Source of the DNA: Marivita hallyeonensis
GTDB lineage: Bacteria > Pseudomonadota > Alphaproteobacteria > Rhodobacterales > Rhodobacteraceae
Assembly (NCBI RefSeq): GCF_900129875.1
Contig: NZ_FQXC01000003.1
Coordinates: forward strand, 310,001-374,000
Length of the DNA stretch: 64,000 nucleotides
Direction of reading: 5' to 3'
In this document: positions 1-8,335 of the stretch, piece after piece
How the letters are laid out: the number at the start of each line of letters is the position of its first letter
How positions within the stretch are numbered: position 1 is the stretch's first letter
The notes under the pieces: generated by a model
Seen by the model: only the letters and a program-made list of their open reading frames with translations
What the model was told of the DNA's origin: nothing
The model's database searches: none
Program-made: the position numbers and the translations under genes

Positions 1-96
1 CGGCATCAGTTGAAGATGGTTCACTACGAGTTTCCTCTTTTAAAGGATGCGCTTCAACGTCTCCCACACTTTGAAACAAAAGAGACGCTAGCATAA
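1..96 (+). CDS. C-terminal fragment of an upstream protein (partial)
   Basis: An open frame runs in from the left window edge in frame 1 for 31 codons and stops at TAA (94-96). The visible tail ends HFETKETLA. It is less GC-rich than the genes that follow, and a GC hairpin lies about 50 bases downstream, as expected at the end of a transcription unit. No family can be recognised from so short a piece, and it could be chance. Confidence 0.3.
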   Translation, partial: RHQLKMVHYEFPLLKDALQRLPHFETKETLA

Positions 97-143
97 ACGC
101 TCTTACTACGGATCTGTGCATGAATTATCGATTGACGTCGCGA

Positions 144-177
144 CGCGCCCGACCCGCCCCCCAGGGCGGGCGCGTTC
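144..177 (+). terminator. GC hairpin downstream of the first partial gene
   Basis: CGCGCCCG (144-151), one bulged A, and CCC pair with GGGCGGGCGCG (164-174) across an 8-base loop, followed by TTCCTC. This is an 11-bp stem with a weak T run, so a probable intrinsic terminator for the gene entering from the left. Confidence 0.5.
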
Positions 178-232
178 CTCACCCACCCTCGGGCCGGGCG
201 CATCGCTTTGTTCTGTGTGGTAAGGGTGTCAG

Positions 233-562
233 ATGACTGTCGGGGCCATCATAGCATTGGTCGCTTGGGCGTGCTTGGGGACGCTGTTCGTATGCTGGAG
301 CGTTGCCCGCAGCCTTCCTGTGCCTGACGGCGCGTTGCTATTCACTCGTTTCGTTTTCTGGTGGAGCATCTCTGCCTTTGTCGCTTGGGCGGTGTATCTG
401 GCTGCTTCTCTCGTTCTTGCGCCTGCGGGGTTACTGAACCAACTGATGAACACGTCTCAGGGTTTGTTCGTCTTGGCAGGAGCACTGCCTGTGATCGTAG
501 GCCTCGCATACGGCATCTACCTCCAAGCGTTCGCAGGTCACAGGAGTCGAATGGACCCATGA
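233..562 (+). CDS. small integral membrane protein, unknown function
   Basis: A 109-residue protein with three hydrophobic stretches, about residues 2-25, 36-64 and 76-100, and a short charged tail (HRSRMDP). TAAGGG lies 6 bases before the ATG. Its stop overlaps the next start by four bases (ATGA), so it is probably translated together with the larger protein that follows. No family is recognised. The reading is supported by the coupling and the clean hydrophobic pattern rather than by any motif. Confidence 0.65.
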   Translation: MTVGAIIALVAWACLGTLFVCWSVARSLPVPDGALLFTRFVFWWSISAFVAWAVYLAASLVLAPAGLLNQLMNTSQGLFVLAGALPVIVGLAYGIYLQAFAGHRSRMDP

Positions 563-1893
563 ACCGCCTCATCCAATCCGGCCTGATGTTCGGCAACCTG
601 ATCCATGTCGCCTCGCCGGCGCTGGTGGAGCGGTACAACCGCGCGCTCAAGCATCTGACCGGCAAGACCACGGCCCAGACCGATTTCCACATCGACATTT
701 CCGGCTTCTCGCCCGAGATCGGGGATGAGTTGGACGATCCGCTTTACCTCAACCACAACGGGGTGAACCGGCAGTTCATTCTGCTGACGACGCAGCAGAA
801 GACGGCGCCGCTGCTCGATGCGAAATTCTCGACCTCGCGGGATATTCTGCGGCAGTTCATCGAGGCGAATGAGAGCCAGTTGTTCGCGCTGACCGCCAAG
901 GATGCGGTGGCGGGGGAGTTGGTGAATTCGGTGTTTGACGTGTCGAACCCCGAGCGGTTGTTCGATATCTCGAACATCACCATCGAGGCGGATACGACGC
1001 AAGGCACGCTTCGCGACGCGGACAAGCTGGCGACCCTCGTGGATCGGTTCAAGACGGAAGAGGACGGCTGGCACGATGACGTGTTGATTGCGGACATGAT
1101 CACCTTGGCGAAACGCACGGGCGATGTGGTGCGCAACCCGGTGCGGCTCAGGGTGAACACGTTCAAACAGGAGAACTTCCACACCAGCCATTTCGGCGGA
1201 ATCTATGTGTTTCGCAGCGTCGAACACCCCGCCGCCATTTGTGCGGGTGACGCCGTGCCGGGGATGCCGATTGCCTATACGTTCACATTGCGCGACCGGA
1301 ACAAGGTGGCGAAGTTTCTCGACCTGAACGGGCTTGTGGAACCCATCGTCAAGGCACGCGGCATCGATGCGAGCGCGATCCTGCGGCAGAAGATGGACTT
1401 CATCGTCGTGGACGTGGCGCAGGAGGCGGAGATCGACCTCACCGGTGCCACGCGCCGCGACATTCGCACGCTCGCCCGACGTTTCTCGGACCGCCTGCCT
1501 GCCGAATGGCACGCGCTCAGCCATCAGGTGCGGTGGAGCGAGGGTGAGGCCGACTGGCCGCGGATCGCCAGCGACCATCCGGCATATTTCTACACATTGC
1601 GCGCGAGCGACACGCCGGATGCCGAATTGGTTAACATGCTCTTGTCAGAGCTATCGCCCAAGGACATTCGGCAGCTTTATATCTGCCACAAGGAGGCGTT
1701 CTACGCCGCCTATCGTGGGTGGACGGACACGAAACAGGCATATGTCGTGGATTTCCTGACCCGCGAATACGTGGCCGACAAGGCAGGCGCGCGCGAAGCG
1801 CTGTTCGGCCATGACGCGCCCCTTGAAGAACCAAAGCCAATCCGCGACGATGTGATCGCGCGTGTCGGTCCCTGGGGCGCGGTTCGGAGGTAG
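559..1893 (+). CDS. conserved protein of unknown function (DUF6638-like)
   Basis: A 444-residue soluble protein starting MNRLIQSGLMFGN. The open frame extends further upstream, but the ATG at 559 overlaps the stop of the preceding gene (ATGA) and gives the natural start; the upstream part is Cys/Arg-rich and looks non-coding. By recall it resembles the DUF6638 family of Rhodobacterales; that name is tentative and carries no function. No signal peptide or membrane segment is visible. It is the second gene of a four-gene plus-strand operon with three small membrane proteins, which suggests an envelope-associated role, an inference only. Confidence 0.85.
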   Translation: MNRLIQSGLMFGNLIHVASPALVERYNRALKHLTGKTTAQTDFHIDISGFSPEIGDELDDPLYLNHNGVNRQFILLTTQQKTAPLLDAKFSTSRDILRQFIEANESQLFALTAKDAVAGELVNSVFDVSNPERLFDISNITIEADTTQGTLRDADKLATLVDRFKTEEDGWHDDVLIADMITLAKRTGDVVRNPVRLRVNTFKQENFHTSHFGGIYVFRSVEHPAAICAGDAVPGMPIAYTFTLRDRNKVAKFLDLNGLVEPIVKARGIDASAILRQKMDFIVVDVAQEAEIDLTGATRRDIRTLARRFSDRLPAEWHALSHQVRWSEGEADWPRIASDHPAYFYTLRASDTPDAELVNMLLSELSPKDIRQLYICHKEAFYAAYRGWTDTKQAYVVDFLTREYVADKAGAREALFGHDAPLEEPKPIRDDVIARVGPWGAVRR

Positions 1894-1896
1894 AGT

Positions 1897-2163
1897 ATGT
1901 TTGCACTTGGACGGCTTCTGGTGATCGGCTTTCTGGTCCTCAGCGTGGTCTATATCTGCCTCTCGCTCTATTCCCGCGCGGTGCGGCGCGACAAGCTTGA
2001 GGCGGAATGGGACGAAGAGATCCGGGAGGGTGACCGCGAAGCCTTTGTGCAGGCGGGTCTCAAGGAATACGACGGGTCGTTGCGGCGGAAGCTCATTCTG
2101 GGGGTGTATATCGTGCCCCTTACGCTTATGTCCCTGATCATCTATTTCACAAATTTCCACTAG
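1897..2163 (+). CDS. two-helix membrane protein, unknown function
   Basis: An 88-residue protein with one hydrophobic segment at each end (about residues 4-24 and 66-86) and a charged central section rich in E, D, R and K (about 30-62). Three bases separate it from the DUF6638-like gene and 12 from the next gene. Both ends would sit in the membrane with the charged loop on one side. No family is recognised; it is probably conserved with its neighbours. Confidence 0.75.
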   Translation: MFALGRLLVIGFLVLSVVYICLSLYSRAVRRDKLEAEWDEEIREGDREAFVQAGLKEYDGSLRRKLILGVYIVPLTLMSLIIYFTNFH

Positions 2164-2175
2164 GGGAGCAGGCAC

Positions 2176-2820
2176 ATGGGTTACATCAAGTGGTCAATCA
2201 TCCTGCTTTTCTGGGTCTCGGTTGCGACCGTGTTGCACTACACACTCCCGCAGCATGACATCGCGCGGATCACCGACACCGAGGTACGCCGGATCGATCC
2301 CGGTGAGAACCGCTGGTTCTGGGCGTCGGCGGATGTGGGCAGTGATGGTTCCCTGCCGAACCGGGACGTATTCTTCATCTCTGCGGTCCGCGACAACGGG
2401 CGCGTGATGGTCTATCGCAACGAGGACACAGGCTGGGGCTGGCCGCCCTATTTCAAGTTTGATACCTCGAACCTGCAGGCCGAGGCGGCCGATCTGCGCA
2501 GCACGTCCGCCAATCCGCAATGGGTCGTGATCAAGCATTACGGCTGGCGCAACGAGTTTTTCACCATCTTCCCGAACGCCATTTCCGTGCGGGCGGTCGA
2601 TGGTCCGGATCAGCGCATCATCCCGTGGATCAACATCATCATCCTGACCATCCTGGCCGGGATCTTCTGGGCGATTTTTGTCCGCTGGCGGCGCTTCCGC
2701 CGGGCCCGGATCGACCCGGTACTTGAGGACGTGGAAGAGGGGTTCGATGCCGTGGGTGACGGCATCGCGCGCCGTCGTTCCGGTCTGCGGCGATGGCTCG
2801 ACAGCTGGAAGTCGAAGTAA
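2176..2820 (+). CDS. DUF1523 family membrane protein
   Basis: A 214-residue protein that I recognise as DUF1523-like. An N-terminal membrane helix (about 4-23) leads to an extracytoplasmic domain of some 125 residues, rich in aromatics (RWFWASADVGSDG, GWGWPPYFKF). A second helix follows at about 150-170, and then a basic cytoplasmic tail. GGGAG precedes the ATG. It is the last gene of the four-gene operon, and a strong bidirectional hairpin follows it. The biochemical role of the family is unknown to me. Confidence 0.85.
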   Translation: MGYIKWSIILLFWVSVATVLHYTLPQHDIARITDTEVRRIDPGENRWFWASADVGSDGSLPNRDVFFISAVRDNGRVMVYRNEDTGWGWPPYFKFDTSNLQAEAADLRSTSANPQWVVIKHYGWRNEFFTIFPNAISVRAVDGPDQRIIPWINIIILTILAGIFWAIFVRWRRFRRARIDPVLEDVEEGFDAVGDGIARRRSGLRRWLDSWKSK

Positions 2821-2859
2821 GCGGAACGCGCATCTGACGTTCTTTCAATGGTTTTGAGG

Positions 2860-2893
2860 ACAAAGGCGGTCACGTTCTGCGTGACCGCTTTGT
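2860..2893. terminator. bidirectional intrinsic terminator
   Basis: CGGTCACG (2867-2874) pairs perfectly with CGTGACCG (2880-2887) around loop TTCTG. The stem is extended past one bulged G by ACAAAG (2860-2865) against CTTTGT (2888-2893). It lies between the converging DUF1523 and RidA genes and can serve both. Confidence 0.8.
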
Positions 2894-2901
2894 GCTTCGC
2901 G

Positions 2902-3297
2902 CTAAGCCATCGCCGTGGCTTCGATTTCGAACATCAATCCGGGGATCGCGAGCCTCGTGACACCCAAAAGGGTCATCGGAGGCGCGCTTTGGTGCGGTCC
3001 GAACCGCTGTCCCAGAAGATCGAAGTTCTTCAGCGCTTCATCGACATCGGTCGCGTAAACGCCCAATCGGGTGACGTTGCCAAGATCCATGTCGGCCTTT
3101 GTCAGCACCGCTTCGAGGTTGTCGAGCGCGAGGTCGATTTGGGCGCGCATGTCGCCGGGATGTTGCGGGGCTCCGTCGCCGTCGACGGCAGTTTGACCGG
3201 CGCAAATCAGGTGTCGCCGGGCACCTTCGATGACCTCGGCCTGATTGTAGCCGAACTTCAATGACCAGTCCCAGGGGTTCACAGCAGTGCGTTGCAT
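2902..3297 (-). CDS. RidA/YjgF family protein
   Basis: A 131-residue protein with the RidA (YER057c/UK114) fold signature: a central region spelling out DLALDNLEAVLTKA and a C-terminal VTRLAIPG segment carrying the conserved arginine used by imine and enamine deaminases, followed by FEIEATAMA. RidA-type enzymes hydrolyse reactive 2-aminoacrylate or other imines formed by PLP enzymes and amine oxidases. The gene is transcribed away from the WYL regulator at 3385 and shares its control region, so it is the likely target of that regulator. Which imine it acts on is not visible. Confidence 0.9.
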   Translation of the reverse strand: MQRTAVNPWDWSLKFGYNQAEVIEGARRHLICAGQTAVDGDGAPQHPGDMRAQIDLALDNLEAVLTKADMDLGNVTRLGVYATDVDEALKNFDLLGQRFGPHQSAPPMTLLGVTRLAIPGLMFEIEATAMA

Positions 3298-3345
3298 GGT
3301 TCATTTTTCCTTTGCGGTTGCGATAATCCATGCCTAGAGGAAAAC

Positions 3346-3364
3346 GGTGCCAAATTTTGGCACC
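3346..3364. promoter_or_regulatory. 19-bp perfect palindrome, probable operator
   Basis: GGTGCCAAA (3346-3354), one central T and TTTGGCACC (3356-3364) form a perfect inverted repeat in the 87-bp gap between ridA-like (minus) and the WYL regulator (plus). It ends 20 bases before the regulator start. A symmetric site next to a HTH regulator suggests autoregulation and control of the divergent RidA gene. Confidence 0.6.
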
Positions 3365-3384
3365 TTTGATGGTAGAGTGACGAC

Positions 3385-4113
3385 ATGAAGGTTCGACATC
3401 GACACGACGCCATTGTGCGCAGCCTGCGCCGTAACGGCATGACCACCATCGACGACCTCGCGGATGAGGTCGGCGCATCCCGCAGGACGGTGCTGCGCGA
3501 CATCAGCGCGTTGCGGGATGAAGGCTTCGTGATCCATTCTGATGTGGGACGCGGCGGCGGGCTTCAGCTTGATCCACAGTCGATGCAAACCACTGCCCGC
3601 CTGTCAGTGCCAGAGGTCTTCGCGCTGTTGATCAGCGTGGCGGCAATGCGCGCTGCGGGTAATCTGCCCTTCTCTGACCTTGCCGATGCAGGATTGGCGA
3701 AGATCGAGAAAGGCTTGCCTTCGGACAAGGTCAAAGACCTGCGTGCGTTTCTCGACTGTCTGCACATCGGTCAACTGTCCCCGCTGCAGGACTTGTCGGA
3801 TATGGGACCCATGGACCCGGCCCTCTTGCCGGTGTTCGAGACAGCTTTTCTGCAGCGCACGTGTGTCCGTTTCGACTATCGAGATGCCAAAGGCCGCAGA
3901 TCAAAGCGTGAGGTCGAACCGCAGGCGATGCTCATCCTGCCGCCGCTATGGTACCTCGTCGCTTGGGACCCTACCCGCGACGACTTCCGGCATTTTCGCA
4001 TGGATCGGATCAGCAGACCGGAAACCATCGAGGGTCAGACATTCCGGCGCCGCCACGTTCCGTTTGAGGATGACGTTTGCCCTTACCGGGAATTGTCCCG
4101 GAAGCACCATTGA
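3385..4113 (+). CDS. YafY-type HTH/WYL transcriptional regulator
   Basis: A 242-residue protein. Residues about 5-60 form a winged HTH of the HTH_11 kind (MTTIDDLADEVGASRRTV as recognition region). Residues about 135-220 look like a WYL domain (FDYRDAKGRRSKREVEP and LWYLVAWD). WYL regulators sense small ligands through the C-terminal domain and repress or activate a neighbouring operon. The divergent partner is the RidA-like gene, and a 19-bp palindrome lies between them. The effector is unknown. Confidence 0.9.
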   Translation: MKVRHRHDAIVRSLRRNGMTTIDDLADEVGASRRTVLRDISALRDEGFVIHSDVGRGGGLQLDPQSMQTTARLSVPEVFALLISVAAMRAAGNLPFSDLADAGLAKIEKGLPSDKVKDLRAFLDCLHIGQLSPLQDLSDMGPMDPALLPVFETAFLQRTCVRFDYRDAKGRRSKREVEPQAMLILPPLWYLVAWDPTRDDFRHFRMDRISRPETIEGQTFRRRHVPFEDDVCPYRELSRKHH

Positions 4114-4198
4114 GGTCGCCCGCGCGCCAATGCGTGTCGGGCCTTGCCAAGGCGTATCTCTTCTGTCCACTGTCTTGCAAACGCATGCAGGGGGAGAC

Positions 4199-4723
4199 AT
4201 GGCTGGCGCGCGACCTGAACAGGCGGTTCTGACACGCGACACGGATCTGTCCAAGACGGATGAGACCCGGCGCGTGATTGAAGGCATGGTGGATGGGCTG
4301 AACGATCATCGCATCGCCGATATCGGAGAGTTTTTCGCCGACGGGTTTCGTTGGATGGGCAATACAGGTTGCGGCACGAAGACCGGCCTGCGTGAATTTC
4401 AGGACAACTGGCAGAAACCCTTTCAAGCGGCGTTCTCGGACAAGGTCTGCATCGACGAAGCGCGGCTTTACATGGGCGAATGGGCAGCGGCCTTTGGACG
4501 TCAGGAGGCGTTGCATTCCGGACGCTTCATGGGTGTGGAACCAACCGGAAAACGAGTCGAAATCCGTTACATGGACTTCTGGAAGGTCGTTGATGGGAAG
4601 ATCGTCGACAACTATGTGATGGTCGATTTTCCGCATGTCCTCGCGCAGCTCGGTGTGGACGTTTTCAATGGCGAGGGGTGGGAAGCCTACGATCGCGGGG
4701 AGAAGACCCCGCCTGCACCATGA
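4199..4723 (+). CDS. NTF2/SnoaL-like cyclase-fold protein
   Basis: A 174-residue protein of the nuclear transport factor 2 / SnoaL-like fold, recognised from the N-terminal helix (VIEGMVDGLNDHRIADIGEF), the FRWMGNTGCG strand and the ending strands (MDFWKVVDGKIVDNYVMVD). The ATG at 4199 follows GGGGGAG; the frame is open for 170 codons upstream, but that part overlaps the WYL gene and looks non-coding. Its stop overlaps the LacI start (ATGA), so the two are co-translated. This fold covers many small cyclases, isomerases and non-enzymatic binders; the substrate is unknown. Confidence 0.8.
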   Translation: MAGARPEQAVLTRDTDLSKTDETRRVIEGMVDGLNDHRIADIGEFFADGFRWMGNTGCGTKTGLREFQDNWQKPFQAAFSDKVCIDEARLYMGEWAAAFGRQEALHSGRFMGVEPTGKRVEIRYMDFWKVVDGKIVDNYVMVDFPHVLAQLGVDVFNGEGWEAYDRGEKTPPAP

Positions 4724-5718
4724 CGACACCACGCAAGGTCACCTCGCTCGACGTGGCGAAGCGTGCGGGTGTGAGCCGGTCGGCGGTCAGCCGGGTTTTC
4801 ACCCCGGGCGCATCGGTCAGCGCGCGTACGGCCAACAAGGTGCGCGAGGCAGCCGACGCTTTGGGCTACCGGCCCAATGTCTTGGCCCGGGCCATGCTGA
4901 CGGGCAAAAGCAAGATCATCGGGCTCGTGGTGGCCTATCTCGACAACCACTTCTATCCGACCATGCTGGAGCTTCTGTCCGAAGCGCTGGAGCGGCAGGG
5001 CTATCACGTGCTTGTCTTCATGGCGTCGCACAGCGCGAGCGACATCGAGGATGTGGTGAGCCAGATCCTCGACTATCAGGTCGACGGCCTTGTGCTGGCG
5101 TCCGTGGCCTTGAGCTCTGATCTTGCCGATCGCTGTCGAGCCTCTGGTGTGCCAGTCGTGCTGTTCAACCGGATGTTGGAGACGGACGGCGAATTGGCGG
5201 TGGTGTCGGACAACCGTGCAGGCGGGCGCATGGCGGCCGAACATCTGGTCCAACTTGGACGTACGCGGATCGGTCACATCGCGGGTTGGGAAGGGGCCAG
5301 TACCCAACGGGACCGCGAAGCCGGATTCATGGAGGGGCTGCGCACGGCAAGCCTTGGTCTCTTCGCCCGCGAAGTTGGGGATTTCCGCCTCCCGCGCGCG
5401 CAGGACGCGGCGCGGCGGATGTTCGATACGGACACGCGACCGGATGCGGTGTTTGTCGCCAATGACTACATGGCCTTCGGCGTGATGGACGTGCTTCGCG
5501 CCGAGTTTGGTCTGTCCGTGCCAGAAGACGTCGCCGTGATTGGGTTTGACGATGTGCCAGCTGCGGCATGGCCGGCATACGCGCTGACGACCATTCGGCA
5601 GGACACGCAGGCGATGGTCGCTGCCACTGTCGATGCCCTCATGGCCGAGATCGACGGCGAAACTTTTGCATCGCCCTCGCCGCTACCGGTCACGCTTGTC
5701 AAAAGACGCAGTGCCTAG
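4720..5718 (+). CDS. LacI family transcriptional regulator
   Basis: A 332-residue protein with an N-terminal LacI HTH (VTSLDVAKRAGVSRSAVSRV, about residues 6-26) and hinge, then a type-1 periplasmic binding-like domain to the C-terminus (KIIGLVVAYLDNHFYP, GFDDVPAAAW). The ATG at 4720 overlaps the NTF2-like stop. The effector-binding domain is like those for sugars, but no sugar operon is near. Its plausible targets are its own partner gene and the SnoaL-like gene that converges on it. Confidence 0.92.
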   Translation: MTTPRKVTSLDVAKRAGVSRSAVSRVFTPGASVSARTANKVREAADALGYRPNVLARAMLTGKSKIIGLVVAYLDNHFYPTMLELLSEALERQGYHVLVFMASHSASDIEDVVSQILDYQVDGLVLASVALSSDLADRCRASGVPVVLFNRMLETDGELAVVSDNRAGGRMAAEHLVQLGRTRIGHIAGWEGASTQRDREAGFMEGLRTASLGLFAREVGDFRLPRAQDAARRMFDTDTRPDAVFVANDYMAFGVMDVLRAEFGLSVPEDVAVIGFDDVPAAAWPAYALTTIRQDTQAMVAATVDALMAEIDGETFASPSPLPVTLVKRRSA

Positions 5719-6698
5719 ACGTCTCCGGTCTTGAGCAGGATTTGCTTCCAAATCGCCGTTTCGTCGATCAGCGTCCATTCTCGTCGCAATCCGCGCGGTC
5801 CGAACTCGGCGTGGGTGATGCCCATGATGTAGACCGGGGCCTGCGTCGGTGTACCGAACATCCCCCACCCGCTGTGCACACCGTGCAGCGACCAGCGCAC
5901 CGCAGCGCGCGGCGGTGAGAGCGGTTCGTCCATGCCGATTATGTGGTCGACCGAAAACTCGGCGTTTGGAAACGACGCGTGCAGGGTCATCCAGAACTTG
6001 TCGGCGTCCGTCGGTCCCGCGCCATTTTTGTGGCCCGGATACGCCAACTCCGCTGCCCGGTCATACTGCGCCGGGATCACCGAAAACTCGGCTGATGCGA
6101 TCCGCGTCAGGATATCGGCAAGCGTGTGTCCCCAAGCGTCATCGTTGCCCTGCCCAGTATACGGACCGGGCAAGTCGGTCTCGGGCGTCATCGGTTTGAC
6201 GCAATGCTCCGGGCCGCCTTCTCGGGCGATGAGCGCGCGGGTCCAGTCGACCACGTCTCCGCCCATCTGACGGACGATCGCGCCTTGATCGCGGACCAAC
6301 CATTCATCCAGCACGCCATTCTCGCGGCACCAGCAGTCGGCGAGGATGCGATAGGCCAGCGTGCGCCCGGTCGGCGCGCCGTACATCCCAGACCCCTCAT
6401 GCGTCGCGGTGCAATATAGCCTGTGCGATGACAGGAAACTGTCTTCGCCCGTCGCACACCAGATGACGTCTTCACCCAGCAATTGCCTGTCCGGAAACTC
6501 GGCCAACGTCGCCTCAGTGGCGGCGATAATCCCCGCGTTGCCCCTGATTACCGAAGCGGGGGAACGAACCACAAGGTCCGGGCCGTAATAGTCGTGTAGC
6601 GTCTGGATGCCACGATCTTCCCAGATGTCCTTGGTGATCCCAAGGATGAAGTCCGGCACGTCCGCCCAGCGGCCGTCGAAACCTGGCATAAACGCCAT
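5715..6698 (-). CDS. two-domain SnoaL-like (ester cyclase fold) protein
   Basis: A 327-residue protein that reads as two consecutive SnoaL-like domains, about residues 1-150 and 170-325. Each has the helix, DYYGPD or LHASFPNAEF strand and late GITHAEFG-type strands of the fold. It starts 3 bases after the SoeC-like stop and so belongs to the sulfite dehydrogenase operon. Its stop codon shares the CTAG palindrome with the converging LacI gene. A polyketide cyclase-like fold is unexpected beside a sulfite oxidoreductase; the role is unknown. Confidence 0.8.
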   Translation of the reverse strand: MAFMPGFDGRWADVPDFILGITKDIWEDRGIQTLHDYYGPDLVVRSPASVIRGNAGIIAATEATLAEFPDRQLLGEDVIWCATGEDSFLSSHRLYCTATHEGSGMYGAPTGRTLAYRILADCWCRENGVLDEWLVRDQGAIVRQMGGDVVDWTRALIAREGGPEHCVKPMTPETDLPGPYTGQGNDDAWGHTLADILTRIASAEFSVIPAQYDRAAELAYPGHKNGAGPTDADKFWMTLHASFPNAEFSVDHIIGMDEPLSPPRAAVRWSLHGVHSGWGMFGTPTQAPVYIMGITHAEFGPRGLRREWTLIDETAIWKQILLKTGDV

Positions 6699-6701
6699 GT
6701 G

Positions 6702-7574
6702 TCAGCGCAGTCCGTAATAGAGGCCCACGACGTGCTCGGCTTCGGCGAAGAAGAGCCAGCGCGAAACAAGGACCCCGGCCACATGGCTGACCAAAGCCAG
6801 AACGCCAAAGACATGGGGAAATGGCAATAGCAGCAGGATGACCGGAAGGACCAGCATCAGAACAAAGGCGATCAGGCGCAGTTTCTCGGCATGCCGACGA
6901 CCGACGGTATAGACCATTTCATCGAGCAGGTAATTGGTGCCGGTATGCGGCGGTTCGAACGCGCGGACGTCGCCAATTGACCCAAGTCCGGTGGCGGTCT
7001 TCATATCCGTCCCGCTGTCCGCAAAACGCTTATCCCCCAGCTTCCACCACAAGAATTGCATCCCGCCAGCAAGGAGGAGCAGGATCAGCGCGATGGTCAC
7101 GCGACCCGACAAGAGTGCGCCGCCTGCGATGGAGAGCGACAGGAAGAGCCACGAGGTCAGCGCCGTGTTCCAGCGCGGCACGGTCTTGAGTTGCGCGTAG
7201 ATCATCGAGGTTGTGTAGACTGTCATCAGACAGAAGAATGCGCCGAACCAGCCGAGGATCGGCAACTGGCGACCGAAGAAGACAAGGAAGAACGCGTAGA
7301 GCCCCATCGTGACCAGCGCGACGACGGCACACCACGCTTCGCGGCTCAGCCAGCTTGTCTGCCACTGAGTGAACGCCTTGAGCGCACGCTCCGGCCGACC
7401 CAAGTGAAAAGTCGAGGACACCAAACCACCGACGGCCAAAACATAGGCGATCCCGAAGAACGCAAATCCGACCCACCCGGTCGGCGGGGTGTTGTCGACC
7501 CCCAGCCAGAACAGAAGACCCAGGCCAAGACCGGAAAACGTGCTGAAGGCGATGATAGACGGGGCTGGATGCAT
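6702..7574 (-). CDS. soeC: membrane anchor of sulfite dehydrogenase, DmsC/NrfD-like
   Basis: A 290-residue hydrophobic protein with about eight membrane helices, of the DmsC family (TFSGLGLGLLFWLG near the N-terminus, SSTFHLGRPERALKAF between helices 2 and 3). It anchors the molybdoenzyme-ferredoxin pair and passes electrons to the quinone pool. Its ATG overlaps the SoeB stop by one base. DmsC of DMSO reductase is a close relative; SoeC is preferred because the catalytic subunit lacks a Tat signal and xsc is nearby. Confidence 0.8.
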   Translation of the reverse strand: MHPAPSIIAFSTFSGLGLGLLFWLGVDNTPPTGWVGFAFFGIAYVLAVGGLVSSTFHLGRPERALKAFTQWQTSWLSREAWCAVVALVTMGLYAFFLVFFGRQLPILGWFGAFFCLMTVYTTSMIYAQLKTVPRWNTALTSWLFLSLSIAGGALLSGRVTIALILLLLAGGMQFLWWKLGDKRFADSGTDMKTATGLGSIGDVRAFEPPHTGTNYLLDEMVYTVGRRHAEKLRLIAFVLMLVLPVILLLLPFPHVFGVLALVSHVAGVLVSRWLFFAEAEHVVGLYYGLR

Positions 7575-8335
7575 CAGAGTTTCTCCAGCGTCTTATCGAG
7601 CCAGCCAAGAAAGCCTTTCGGCTCTTCCACAACGGGTGCAAGCAGCGGCGCGAGGATGTCGATCTCTTCACGGGGGCCATCGTTGAGCATGTCTTTCGGG
7701 CGCGGCGGAAGGTACTTGTTGACGGGTTTGGTGTCCTGTTCCGGCATCAGGTCCATACCACCACGTTCGGCGACCAGTTGGCTGACCTCACTGTCGGGAT
7801 CGCCCAGATCACCGAAGTGCCGGGCATTCGACGGGCAGGTCCGAACGCAGGCGGGCACTCGGTCTTCTTCGGGAAGGTTCTCGTTATAGATACGGTCGAC
7901 GCAAAGGGTGCATTTTTTCATCACCCCTTCAGCCCGGTCCAGTTCCCGCGCGCCGTAGGGACAGGCCCATGCACACAGCCCGCACCCGATACAGTCACTT
8001 TCATTGACCAGAACGATTCCATCTTCGACCCGCTTGTAGCTCGCGCCGGTCGGGCAAACGGTCACGCACGGTGCATCTTCGCAATGCAGGCAGGATTTCG
8101 GAAAATGGATCAACTGCGCCGGGCCGCTCTCTGGCTGGACCTCGTAGGAATGGATACGGTTGAGAAACGTCCCCGACGGGTTCGAACCGTAGGGGTCCTG
8201 ATCGGACAACGGCGCGCCGTAATTCTCGGTGTTCCAACCTTTGCACGACACGACGCAGGCGTGACACCCGACACAGGTGTCGAGGTCGATCACCAGTCCC
8301 ATCTTGCGCTCGGTGGTCTTGGGCAGTTGGGTCAT
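7574..8335 (-). CDS. soeB: 4Fe-4S ferredoxin-type subunit of sulfite dehydrogenase
   Basis: A 253-residue protein with four cysteine clusters typical of DmsB/SoeB electron-transfer subunits: CVGCHACVVSC, CLHCEDAPCVTVC, CIGCGLCAWAC and a CTLC ... ACVRTC pair, enough for four [4Fe-4S] clusters. It relays electrons from the molybdenum subunit to the membrane anchor. The ATG at 8335 was chosen because it overlaps the preceding small gene (ATGA) and follows GGAGG; the open frame upstream is low-quality sequence. The C-terminal 30 residues reach towards the anchor. Confidence 0.88.
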   Translation of the reverse strand: MTQLPKTTERKMGLVIDLDTCVGCHACVVSCKGWNTENYGAPLSDQDPYGSNPSGTFLNRIHSYEVQPESGPAQLIHFPKSCLHCEDAPCVTVCPTGASYKRVEDGIVLVNESDCIGCGLCAWACPYGARELDRAEGVMKKCTLCVDRIYNENLPEEDRVPACVRTCPSNARHFGDLGDPDSEVSQLVAERGGMDLMPEQDTKPVNKYLPPRPKDMLNDGPREEIDILAPLLAPVVEEPKGFLGWLDKTLEKL

